Part shown: positions 35,001-45,600 of the stretch, one piece after another
Layout: each line of letters begins with the position of its first letter
Numbering within the stretch: position 1 is the stretch's first letter
NCBI RefSeq assembly: GCF_001619985.1
Contig: NW_017264200.1
Span: 930,001 to 994,000, forward strand
Origin: Xylona heveae TC161
Taxonomy: Eukaryota; Ascomycota; Xylonomycetes; Xylonales; Xylonaceae
Length of the DNA stretch: 64,000 nt
Reading direction: 5' to 3'
Program-made: the position numbers and the translations under genes
The notes under the pieces: generated by a model
Told to the model about the DNA's origin: nothing
The model's input: only the letters and a program-made list of their open reading frames with translations
Database searches by the model: none

Positions 35001-35456
35001 TGGGTTCTTCTGGTTGACACGAGTTGCAAGCGCCCGTCAGGGTCCTTGGGAATACTACATACAAAAAGGATGAAGATATGATTTTTTGCCGTTTTACATA
35101 GCGTAAGCTCAGAAGCGCCTTGATGTTTTCCACCTATAAAGTAAGGAAAACACAGCAATTTGATATCCGCAGTGGTTACAAAATTTATCCATTTCAGATC
35201 ATCTCTAGAGCAGTGGTTTGATGTGAACGAGAGACAATCAAGAAATGGCCAAGAGTAATGCCTTCTTACATTTTTGTATTTGGGCCCGAATCGAGCTCTA
35301 AACAGTGTAGATCAGAGATAAGATTAAAAAGATAAGATAAGATATTAGATCTTCTTTGCGGCCCGACCCCAAGAACTTTCCGTAAATTTTGTTACAAACG
35401 GCGTGCGAGACGATCTACATTGCGTCCACTGCTGTTGTCGCACAAGATCAGAGAAA
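35001..35456. promoter_or_regulatory. Intergenic region upstream of loc1 with a GATAAG cluster
   Basis: 456 nt between two same-strand genes. Three GATAAG sites (35317, 35331, 35336) fall within 25 nt, about 115 nt before the loc1 start. GATA-type factors bind HGATAR, so this is a candidate regulatory site; its use here is inference. Confidence 0.45.
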
Positions 35457-36182
35457 ATGGCCCCCATCAAAAGCTCGGCGAAAACGAGTTCAAAGAAACC
35501 CGGTAAACATGTTGGCGATTCGAAAAGCCGAGTATCAAAGTCGAAGCCATCCAAGGCACCGCCAGCCAAAGAGCAGAAGAGCAAGCCTCTCCAAGCTCAC
35601 AAGAAAAAGCGCAAGGAGTATTCGGAAGCGGAATTGGGCATTCCAAAATTGAACATGATTACGCCAGTCGGTGTCCAGAAGCCAAAGGGGAAGAAGAAAG
35701 GAAAAGTCTTTGTTGATGATCAGGTATGATCACATACCCAATCATCGCGGCGATTGCTAACTTTTACCGCGTTTCAGGAGAGTATGATGACAATCCTTGC
35801 AATGGTCAATGCCGACAAAGAAGGCCAGATTGAATCTAAGATGATGAAGGCGGTATGTGCATGGCCTATACGAGCGCATCGAGTGATTTTACGACATCCC
35901 CGTTAACATGTTTGCAGAGACAAGTGGAAGAAATAAGAGAGGCAAGGAAGAGAGAGGCGGAAGCCCGGCATGAGCAGAAGAATTCGAAGCTTGTAAGTTG
36001 TCTTCGAATGGAAAATTTACGAATTATCAGTGCTCATTTATCTACAGGAGGCGACTAAAGATGCGCTGAGAAAGAAGCGCAAGCGGAGAACCGATGGCCA
36101 AAATGAGGGAGAGAAGACTTCTGAGAGACAAGAAGATTCTAAACGCACCAAGCCCGCAAAGAAGCGGGTCTCATTCGCTTGA
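35457..36182 (+). CDS. loc1: LOC1, 60S ribosome assembly / RNA-binding factor
   Basis: Small basic nucleolar protein needed for 60S subunit assembly; in yeast it also affects ASH1 mRNA localisation. It has four exons: a lysine-rich start ([20 protein letters not shown]), the conserved core [20 protein letters not shown], then [20 protein letters not shown] and [20 protein letters not shown], a charged coiled coil ([16 protein letters not shown]), and a basic tail ending KKRVSFA. All three introns join in frame (GTATGA, GTATGT and GTAAGT donors). The length is about 190 residues. The 3' end lies only 54 nt from the stop of the convergent hydrolase gene. Confidence 0.92.
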
Positions 36183-36236
36183 AAAGAAAAAAGAAAAAAG
36201 CGTGGCTGGTCTTATGGGTCTATTGTATATGCCTAT

Positions 36237-37842
36237 CTATATTGTTGGGTCAACGCGATGCATCTTCCGGCGTACAGGTTCGAAACAGAGTCCCTTTGGC
36301 GGATTATAGGAGTTTAGATGGATATCACGGAAAGAATTGGAGAGGGCCTCCAGGTCAATATCCTCCGCGAGTGTCTTCAAGAAATTGGTAACCTGATTTC
36401 CTTCTCAGTTCGTGGCCTCTTTAGCGAATACAAAGGAAATTAAAGTTCTATACGTACAGGTTTGGCAAACCATCTACCTCCTCCCAGTTCCATCCAGCTG
36501 AGATGGCCACCGAGCGATGTGGTACATAAAACAATAAATGGGTTCTGTTGTATTTCCTGGAATGGAATGGCCTCTTTGACCGCAATCTGGAGAAATACTA
36601 TTCAGGCCTCTTTCACACACGCAATGATGACTGGTTTACTTACCGGATCGTCTTCAGCATTGATTGCAAAGAAGGGCACGCGAATGTTCAAGAGCGCATC
36701 GCATGATGAAGCATCTCTATAATACGCTCCTTCAGTTGGATAACCCCAACTAGGGCATTGTACTTCCCTGTAAAGTGTAAGCTGCAGAATCTTCGACATT
36801 GGACAATGTTTTTTACCTGTCAAACTCATGCAAGTAGGTTATTTTTCGGATCTTGTCGAGATCAATTCTTGTGCTTGATATGATCTGGTCGGCGTGCCTT
36901 AATGTGTGTACTCAGCTATGAGTTTTCCGAGATACTTAAATCACAATCCACTCACTCTTCCAAGAGCCGTTTCATTGAGGAACCCATTGCTTTCGAGTAG
37001 ACCTCCAAACCAAACCATGTCCGCTGCAGGGCTAGCGATGCGGCTTCCAGGTTCCAAGGGTTGGAGCAAACTACCGCTCCTTTCAGAAGGCAACTTTCAC
37101 CTTCTTCGCCACAGTACTATTTCAGATAATACATCAATATACGTCCGAGTACTAATCGAATTACCCTTTCTTGCAATCTACGGACTTGGATACCTACATT
37201 AGTCAATATGTTGGCCCCCAAGGAGAATCCCACCCCAAACAATGGGCGATTCGGGAACTTGGCCTTCAGCCATCTGACGACTTGCCGAACATCCCATGTG
37301 GCCCTGGCATTATAGAGGATGCCACTAGTAATCTTTGACTGTGCACAGCCTCTGGAATTTACAACACATGCCTCCCATCCAGAAACCTCAGCTAACAGAG
37401 GAGCAAGCACGTGACGGAGATAAAGCTCGTGAGAACCTCCAGAAAGCCCATGCAAGCATACAAGCATAGGCTTACTATCTAGCGATCCTATTTGCTCAAA
37501 GTCTTCCTCCGTAAAATAAGTTGTCCGGGGGGGAAGAGAATTGTCGCAATCGTCATATTTTGAGACTGCAAAGTCTACGGCGAATGTACCGGCAAAGTTG
37601 GGATCATCAGACTCAAATACCTTTCGCTTGTAATAAATCGGAATATCATAAGCTTTGACAATGGTCCAGGCTGTCTGTAGATGACCATTGAAAAGTAACG
37701 GGTTCAAGTGACATGGCGGCGTCGCGGATTCGCATAATTCCGCAAGGGAATGTTTGGCACCAGTCCTTGTCGGAAGAATAACTGTTTTTTGCGAATGATG
37801 AAATGACGTCCTGGCACGACCCGGAAGCCAGGAAAAGACCAT
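36237..37842 (-). CDS. Alpha/beta hydrolase of the EHT1/EEB1 (YheT-like) family
   Basis: Members make or hydrolyse medium-chain fatty-acid ethyl esters from acyl-CoA in yeast. The start is MVFSWLPGRARTSFHHSQKT; CHLNPLLFNGHLQTAW is diagnostic for the family. The oxyanion segment is LVCLHGLSGGSHE, the nucleophile is in GVGFSLGAN (GxSxG), the acid in NAEDDP and the histidine in TSLGGHLSWME. About five introns are inferred, including one directly after NAEDDP (GTAAGT to CTCCAG) and one after FAKP (GTACGT). The C-terminal exon ends HRVDPTI. The length is about 440 residues. The substrate is not predictable beyond family. Confidence 0.9.
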
Positions 37843-38185
37843 ATCGCTATGGCGCTGTTAAGCAGGAATAGAAGTGCAGTTAAAGAAAAGTTTTTGAGAT
37901 CGAAAAATTGGGAATCAAGACAGTTCTATAAGGAGACGGCTTTTAGCCTCGGTCCTCGGCCCGCGCTTCACTATTATTATCTGTTCCGATAGACGCCACA
38001 GCGGCGGCAATGCTACGTAGCCCAACTGGCAGAAAACGTAGCCTAGCGACTGGGGCCCTGGTGATAACCAAAAATGACACGCCAAAAATCGCGGTCTGGC
38101 AGTTCATGCGGATTACGGCTTACACCCACAAACACCAACGGGATGCGTTAATGCTAAATGACAACTTCTTGCATACAGCGGGGTC
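37843..38185. promoter_or_regulatory. Compact divergent promoter, hydrolase / mau2
   Basis: 343 nt between two divergent start codons, so the two promoters must share or abut. No motif was recognised. Confidence 0.5.
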
Positions 38186-40705
38186 ATGGCTTTCCCTCCT
38201 CCGCACCACACAAACCCTTCTTACCCAGGAAACGGCCCACCGGGACCACCACATATGCCAGCCTTTCAAATCCGGATACCGCAGTCTCCCCAAGTAATTG
38301 AGCAATATCAGCGACAAAATTACTCGGCTTATCAGACGCAATACGAGAACATTCCTCCATTTCACTACGGCCCTCCACAGTTTCAGTTTATTCCTCCACA
38401 AAATTACTCTCAGCAGTCACCAAGCCAAGTATTCCAGCACACGGATCATACTGCGGTCCCGCAGTTACCACAGCCGCCGACGCCATCTCCCATCGTCGAT
38501 GCTCAGCTGCCAAAAAACACAATATCGCCCATCGAATACCAGCTTCTTCTGCTCAAACTTGCCGATGAATATTTTCAAGCAGCGCAGGAGCGCACTCCGA
38601 CAGTACAGGATCATAGGGAACTAGACCTTTATCACAAATTAATCGCCACGGGTCTCGCATGCCTGGAAGCGGTACTCAAAGTACAAATTTCATCGCTTTT
38701 ACGCTTGAAAACGCCCAAGCTAAGTGTTAACAGACATGGAGACTACAACCCCGCCTAGAAGCCGTTGTGCGACTACGTTACGCCAATATATTGTACGAAG
38801 AGACAGACAATGATGCTGAAGCCGAGGCAGCTTTAATCAAAGGGGCAAGTATCCTACCTCTCGAAATCTGTCGAAGCGGGGCTGACATCAAAATAGATAT
38901 CGGTCTGCGAGCGGGTGAGAGTTCCCTAAAAGAGTACATTACGTTTGAATAATATGATTAATCGGGTTTTAGAACCGACTTCTGGACTCTAAGTATAGCA
39001 TGCAGCATCTACTTGTAAAGGTCTTGTTCAAATCCAATCCCAAAGCTTCTCTGAAATTTCTAGACGGCATAATATATGATGCAGAAGCGTAAGTCCCACA
39101 ATGCTATTTTTACTCAAAAAATAATAGTTTCTAGGCTGGAACATATTCCTTGGGTTTACGCTTTTCGATTTCTTCGCGTTACCCTGTCTTTAGAGACTTC
39201 TTATAGCAACGAATTGTCGTCTGTTCTAAGCACACTCCGAAGCATATCGAATTCAGCAAAACAACGCGGAGACATAGCAATCTTCGTCACAAGCGCAGTA
39301 TTTGAGGCAGCGGTATACCTACGGTCGTCTAATAGCGATTGTATCGAGCAAGCACAGCGGGCATTGGCGGCTGCAAGGAGCCTACAGCTAAACGAAGTGA
39401 CAAAAGAGCTGCCTCAGATCGTGACGCTATTGAACTTTCTAGATTTATGCTGCAGTCTGCAAGAATCCACTTCCTCTCTTTCGGGGGCTAAACTCCAGGC
39501 CATGCAGATGGGAATGGACCAAGCAAGCAACGACCCTCAATGGAAAGAAGATGGCTCTTTTTTTGTTCCCTTGAGGCTGAGGAGTACTGCATTGCTGACA
39601 GGCGGAGCTGGCAATGTTGTCAGAAATGAAATTGATGGTGACCGCTTATGTTTTCAATGGCTTCCGAAAAGGGATGTACAGGCATTAGGATATTTTCTCA
39701 GCGGTGCTTTGATGAGTTATCGAAATGGTCAAGATGGCCATAAGGCTGAGAAATATTTTCGTGAAGGCCTTAAAATTTCGCAAGGTGAGTTCGGTCGTCC
39801 TTCAGCAGGGTCACAAAAGTAAATACGAATGCTGATATAATCTTATTGAAGGAGACAATAGTTACGCTCCCCATGATTCAGTCGCTGGCGGCATGCAATC
39901 TACTATGTCCCAGTTCTCTTGGCGATCCACATTCAGATGTTACACATACCTCTATTTGATATTTGTGTTGTGTGCTCGAACAGACTGGAGATCAGCAGCA
40001 GCATCATTCAAAGAGCTTAAACATTCCGTCAAAGAACTCGGGACACCAATTACGGAACCGCTATCCTCGCTCATTCACTACGTCACTGGGCTTATTCATC
40101 AAGGCACTGGAGATACTGCCGCTGCGTTGGCTATTTTCTTTGGGCGCTCTCTCGCTCTGCCTGCACTTGGAAGCCCATCTTATGCGATTCGTCGCGACAT
40201 GCATATTCTCGCAATGTTGAATGCAGTGCTAATCATCCGCGAACCTTCTCACCCTCAGCATGGAGCACTTGACAGTACGCTTGCTGCGCTGGAGCCATTG
40301 TGTATCCAGCATCCCAGCAAGAACATTCAGGCGGCATTCAATCTCATAAGAGCAACTGCCAGCAGTGAGAACTCAACTGTCAAACTCAAGCACTATCTCC
40401 AGTTAGCCCTGCAAGCCGCGCGTTCTATATCTAACACGCAGATCACCTGCATTGTTCTCAACTTCATGTCCTGGAAATTTTTCCGAGGCGTTGTGGGCGA
40501 ACAAGCCGAGAAAAGCGCCGTAGTTGGCCAAACCCTTGCCCGAAAGGATGACAATAGCCTTTGGCTTAGCGTTGCGGACGGAATTCTAGCAGACACGTTA
40601 CGCCTGCAAGGGAAGACGCAGGAAGCCGATGCTGTTTACAGCCAATCGCTCCAAATATCCAAGGATTTCCCTCCTGGGTTACAAAGAAGTGACCCTATCG
40701 ATTAA
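38186..40705 (+). CDS. mau2: Cohesin-loading factor MAU2/SCC4
   Basis: TPR-superhelix partner of Scc2/Mis4 that loads cohesin onto chromosomes. The N-terminus is Pro/Gln-rich (MAFPPPHHTNPSYPGNGPPG), followed by ISPIEYQLLLLKLADEYFQA. After splicing it reads WRLQPRLEAVVRLRYANILY, EETDNDAEAEAALIKG, ISVCER (18-nt exon 38897-38914) and NRLLDSKYSMQHLLVKVLFK. Later come LEHIPWVYAFRFLRVTLSLE and ALGYFLSGALMSYRNGQDGH, then helical repeats to about 40705. The intron before the micro-exon (38845-38896) has a GC donor, GCAAGT. About six introns and 740 residues are inferred. The exact C-terminal end is the least certain part. Confidence 0.88.
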
Positions 40706-41332
40706 TAGAGCGGAAAATCTTCAACCATTGATATTTTCTTCTCAGCTGATTTCAAAGTGCTCTATGGCCAGAAATTTGAGCAGCAAATATTTAATGACGG
40801 CAGCAGAAACAAAAGCAGGAGATTATCCTCGTCATGATTTGCATCATTTTCAAATACACGTCGCCCAACCAAACGTCTGAATGACACTATTTCCCAAGAG
40901 CGTCAATAAGCTTACTGGTCCTCTATGACCGAGCCATAGATATACGACACGTGCCAGGGCTAAGCTGAATCGCGTTGCAGGGTGCGTCAACTCTTGGAAA
41001 TGGCTTTAATCGTTTTTGAACAACGAATATTATATTCTTCGAGGTCCAGATGATCTAGGCCATCTTGACCAATCCACCAGGCCATATGAAACACAGCCAA
41101 CTGTGTAAAATCTACTTTAACAAAGAAACCGGTAACGCCTTAGCCCTTGGATAGTCCCCACGTCCAACAAGGAGATAGAAATGATAAAGCAGGTTCCCGA
41201 ACAGACGACTGGCGTTTCTTCGGCATCCCATAGGTTTGGAGCAAACTTGACAGCGAAATTCAATAATAACACAAACGCCTCCTTTGGTAATGATAGAACG
41301 AACATGTCGATCCAAGACAGACAAGCTGGAGA
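40706..41332. other. Convergent intergenic region between mau2 and CENP-A
   Basis: 627 nt between the two stop codons. Short open frames overlap the CENP-A 3' end on the opposite strand and are shadows. No other feature was seen. Confidence 0.5.
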
Positions 41333-42007
41333 TCAGCCCAAGCCTCCCCATGCACCGCGTATCCGTCGAGCTAGCTGGATATCTTTCTGCATAATGGTGA
41401 CACGCTTGGCGTGAATGGCGCACAAATTTGTATCCTCAAAGAGGTGGACCAGGAAAGCTTCGGCGGCCTCCTGCAAGGCCTGAATTGCATGGGATTGCCA
41501 GCGTAGCATTTCTCCCGAGGTTAGTTGCGTCAGAGCAATTTCGCGGACCTGAGAACAAGGGACCCCATTAGTAAAGATCTATTATATTTTATACCTTGCG
41601 AGCACGTACCAGTCGAGAGAATGGAAGCTTGAGCAGTAGGAGATCTGTAGTTCGCTGATATCGTCGAATTTCCTTTAAAGCAAGTGTACCGGGCTTATAG
41701 CGGCGCGTTTTCTGATGACGAGGCAGAGGATCTCCGGCTACACAACATAAAGATAAATTATCAGCCTTCGATATTGCTTTATGAATATTTTGTTAAACTG
41801 TCGCAAGGAGATTAAGTCGCAATTGTCACGAAGTAGAAGGGAGAAAATAAATTTCTACATACGCTCGATACCGCTAGTGCGTCGTCCACCCATGCTACTT
41901 CGTCCCCTTCCTCGTGACGGTCGACCAGTCGAAACCCCCCTTCGAGCAACACTAGGCCGGGGAACAGCGTTCCCGCTGGAGCGTCGGGCGCTTTGTTTTG
42001 CGGGCAT
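41333..42007 (-). CDS. cenpA: Centromeric histone H3 variant (CENP-A / CenH3)
   Basis: Replaces H3 in centromeric nucleosomes and specifies kinetochore position. The divergent N-tail starts [20 protein letters not shown] and is Arg/Gly/Ser-rich. After the first intron (GTATGT) comes [20 protein letters not shown], then [20 protein letters not shown], the alphaN-alpha1 region. The second intron follows RL. The histone fold continues [20 protein letters not shown] and [20 protein letters not shown], with the longer loop 1 and the W/F-rich alpha2 typical of CENP-A rather than H3. It ends [16 protein letters not shown], where canonical H3 ends RRIRGERA. The predicted length is about 150 residues. 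Confidence 0.95.
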
Positions 42008-43104
42008 TTGGTGGATTGTGGGGCGTCGCTGGTCTTGAATATTGCGCAAACCGTTGGTCAATTAATTTGGAGTGTTTATATTCACTAAAAGAGCGAGCGA
42101 GTGAAAGCAGGATAGAAATTAGAGAGAACTTTGTACAGTGGGAGAATTAAATTGAGGTGGCGGGGAGCCAGGGTAGCTCGAGAATGCTTTCGGCTTTGCG
42201 ACACGACGCGCGAACACGCGCTTGCTCCCAGTCTAGCGCCCTACAAGCACAACCACCCGCACGCGACAGCCAAACAACGGTTATTAGCTTTCACAGGGTT
42301 TATATGATATCATCAGAAACACAGATCTTATATGAAATTGAGGATTTGATTTTTTTTTTGGGGGGGGGGGNNNNNNNNNNGTACGAAAAAGAAAAAAGAA
42401 AAAGGCTCGAGGTAGGAAAAAAAAGTCTCCCTATCTCTACAAAGTAGCGGCCATTTACTATAGGTCTAAAGATGGGCAAGCAAGTGGCTGGGAATCATCA
42501 GGAACAAAGAACAGTTAAGCGACCGCGAACGAGCATCGCTGACGACCGTCACTTGAGGTCGTCCGTGGACTGGATTGCTCGTAGCAAAGTTTGGGGCATT
42601 TGCAGCCGAAGAAAAGCGAATGGAGTATGACAGTGATCGTGGTAACAGTGTCGGATAGCTTTCGGAGCATTTGAGCTTAAACTGCTGAGCAGCGAATCAT
42701 CTCTCTTAATAAATCGGTTGCCGGCGTCCTTCTTACTCTATCGCTATAGCTGAGTCTTTACTCGGATGTAGCCGCCTCTACTCCGTATGGCGCTTATGCT
42801 CTCCCGAATAAGTAAAGCCTCGTGGGCGGTCAGCCGGCCTGCCGGTAGATGCTTAGATGGCTCTTTCGCCGAACCGAATGATACTTACCCTGCTCAGCAC
42901 ACGTATACAATATCCTTCTCCCAGTTAGCCACTTCACTGCGCAAATCTTAGACGTCTTCACTGATGGTCTGCCGTTCAGTTCTTATGGTTTGAGTGACTG
43001 GAATCAGCACTACCTTCGCAAGACAACGGGGGAATTTTCGAAGAGTCTCAGAGCATCGTCGCCAGAGTCCCCTCACCTTCCGCAGCCGCAACTTGTCCGC
43101 CACC
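42008..43104. promoter_or_regulatory. Divergent promoter region of CENP-A and Derlin, with assembly gap
   Basis: 1.1 kb between two divergent starts. It contains a T10-G11 run (42350-42370) immediately followed by ten N (42371-42380), so the true length is unknown. One TACTCCGTA 9-mer lies at 42779-42787. The CENP-A promoter must lie in the part left of the gap. Confidence 0.55.
42371..42380. other. Assembly gap (10 N)
   Basis: Ten N follow a homopolymer T/G tract. The fixed size suggests a placeholder rather than a measured gap. Confidence 0.99.
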
Positions 43105-43989
43105 ATGGCTGCCATATTCGGTGGCGACCATAACGGTCAGCTTCCAATTGAGCAATGGTTTTTCGAACTTCCTGTCTGTACGCGATGGTGGACGACTGCA
43201 ACGGTTGCTACAAGTATCCTGGTCCAGTGTAATCTTGTTACTCCATTTCAGCTCTTTTATAGCTCACGAGCTGTTTTCGTCAAGAACCAAGTAAGCATCG
43301 GAACTTTAATCATCACTGCAGTCTCCTAGTCATAATCTCTTGATTTCTAACAGTGTTTTCCCAGTACTGGCGCCTCTTGACGACCTTTCTTTATTTCGGT
43401 CCGCTCAGCCTCGACCTTATTTTCCACGTGTTTTTTCTACAGCGATATTCAAGATTACTAGAGGAGTCATCTGGCCGATCTCCGGCGCATTACTCATGGC
43501 TTTTGCTATATGCAATGTGCGCGCTCTTGCTCATGTCGCCACTGCTCTCCGTGCCGTTCCTTGGCTCTGCACTCTCAAGCAGCCTTGTCTATATTTGGTG
43601 CAGGCGTAACCCGGATACCCGTCTCAGCTTTCTAGGCTTGATAGTGTTTACAGCACCATATCTGCCATGGATGTTGATGGCATTCAGTCTTGTACTCCAT
43701 GGGAGCATTCCCAAGGATGAAATGTGCGGGGTAATCGTTGGACATGGTATGTCGGCCTGTGAAATCTAACGCATCACTTGTTCATGGTTGTGAACTAACG
43801 GTTCCCATAGTATGGTACTTTTTCAATGATGTCTATCCGTCCTTGCATGATGGCCATCGACCATTTGATCCCCCTTTGTGGTGGAGGCGGCTTTTTGAGG
43901 GACGTCCACAGATTGGGGAAGATGCGTCTACCGATGCGGCCGCCGTTAACAATGATTTTGCCGCGGCTGCCGCTGGAGAAGTAAGATAA
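43105..43989 (+). CDS. Derlin (Der1/Dfm1 family), ER-associated degradation
   Basis: Rhomboid-like pseudoprotease that helps move misfolded proteins out of the ER membrane. It starts MAAIFGGDHNGQLPIEQWFF, with ELPVCTRWWTTATVATSILV as the first membrane region. After an intron (donor GTAAGC, acceptor TTCCCAG) comes YWRLLTTFLYFG with the conserved WR pair. Several further hydrophobic helices follow (SWLLLYAMCALLLMSPLL, FLGLIVFTAPYLPWMLMAFS). The last intron precedes VWYFFNDVYPSLHDGHRPFD, a Derlin hallmark. A GTAAGA at the annotated stop leaves open an additional 3' exon. The length is about 250 residues. Confidence 0.92.
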
Positions 43990-44321
43990 AGTTAATCGGA
44001 ATATCGGATAACAGCGGCGTCCAGGCAAGATGGGTTAAAATTTTTCTTTCACATTCATATCCAATGAAGCGATTCTTTCTGTCGGTGTTTTTGGCGCTCT
44101 GTTTTGTTTCGTCAAAGGAGAATTCGATAGAGAAAGGGCGTCTGGTCTGCCCAGCAAAGCAAATCTGTCAATTATGATTGCGTCGTGCGCATATTGCATT
44201 GTCCAAATCATGTAAGAAAATTGATCGCTAGATATATACAACGCTTTTCATCGTATGAAGCAGCCCCCGTATTCTCCCACTCCCAATCTATGTGAAACGA
44301 AAGGTAGATGCATGGGTGTTA
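43990..44321. other. Convergent intergenic region, Derlin / HIS3
   Basis: 332 nt between stop codons. It presumably holds 3' UTRs. Nothing else was seen. Confidence 0.5.
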
Positions 44322-45071
44322 TTATAACACACCCTTGGTGCTCATGACTTCTCCTTCCTTGCCCTTGACACGGGTCATGGCCATACGCAACGACTGAGCC
44401 AAAGCCTTGAATGCACTTTCCGCGCGGTGGTGATCGTTGTCGCCCCGCAGGCAGTCGACATGCATTGTCAATCCGGCGGTCTGCGAAAAGCTCTGCAGGC
44501 AGTGCGGGATCATCTCGGTGCTTAGATCGCCAATCTTCTCGCGTCGTAGGCCGAGATCGACGACACAGTACGGCCGATTGGACACATCCACAACAGCTCG
44601 CGAAAGAGCTTCATCTAGCGGCGCATACGCATAACCAAAGCGAGCAAGACCAACATTTGCGCCGAGCGCCTGCTTGACAGCGAGGCCGAGGGCGAGGAAA
44701 GTGTCCTCCGCCGTGTGATGGTCATCAACTATCACGAGAAATCAACCTTTGATTTTTTCTTCGCGAGGCAGAGATAAACAATGCGAACGCAAAAGCAAAG
44801 ACTTACTGTGCAAATCGCCTCGTGTCACCAACTTCAACGACCACCCAGAGTGTTTTGCGAGAGCATGCAGCATGTGATCAAGGAAACCAATACCGGTATC
44901 GACTGAAATTGATTGAGATGCCGAAGCTTGAGAAGCATGGGACTTTTCCGATTTGTTCTCTACTTCGGCATCGCTGGACTCGGGCAAAACTCCGCCGTCA
45001 AGAGACAGAGACAGCTTGATTTTCGTTTCATTGGTGTCCCGGTTGACGATTGCTGTACGTGCAGTAGCCAT
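44322..45071 (-). CDS. his3: Imidazoleglycerol-phosphate dehydratase (histidine biosynthesis)
   Basis: Catalyses the Mn-dependent dehydration of imidazoleglycerol phosphate to imidazole-acetol phosphate. It has two exons. The start [20 protein letters not shown] leads to [20 protein letters not shown]. The intron follows VTRGDLH and the second exon begins [20 protein letters not shown]. The duplicated HHxxE metal-binding motifs are both present (DDHHTAED and [14 protein letters not shown]), with RPYCVVDL between. The length is about 230 residues, normal for fungal HIS3. An insert rich in Ser/Glu ([18 protein letters not shown]) separates the first two strands. Confidence 0.97.
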
Positions 45072-45600
45072 TTTGAACAATGTGAAAGGTTGACGGAAGG
45101 GTTGAGTGTTATTTTGAACGGGGAAATTTTGGTCAGTGAAGAATGGGTGACGCAGACTTGGGCCAATCTTTTGTCTGGAAATCTTCCTTACGCATCGCCA
45201 TTTGGGCGGGGGCCGGCCAAACGTTTTGCCGGATAAGGGTCCGAGGGTCGGACTCAGATACTTTGTCCGTCTCTGCGCTGGTTATGTTAACTATAACCGA
45301 ATTACACCCAGTCTCAGCTTATCGCGTCAGGTGCATCCCTCATGAGCAACAGGCATTCAGGAACACTAACCTGCTGCATTGATAGGAACCTGGAGATGCC
45401 ACCGAGCTCCCCCGCCTCTGTGTATCTGTGGATTCTTATTGTTTCAGACCATGATTGAGCCTCCCGTGCGCTGCCTATATATTGGTTACATGAAAAAAAA
45501 TATATACATGAAATTACCCTAGATTGAGGTTCAACTCGACCCCTTGTGCGGGGGCATTGATTCTACTTGATTAGAGTTTAAAGCATCAATATATTAAGAA
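45072..45600. promoter_or_regulatory. Divergent promoter, his3 / carboxylesterase
   Basis: 529 nt between two divergent starts. I looked for the TGACTCA site expected for a Gcn4/CPC1 target and did not find a perfect copy. Confidence 0.5.

Noticed and set aside
41333-43104. A centromere at the CENP-A gene
   Set aside because: The gene encoding CENP-A does not mark a centromere; the surrounding DNA is gene-dense and not AT-rich.
44411-44677. Plus-strand open frame opposite his3
   Set aside because: Shadow of the conserved HIS3 second exon.
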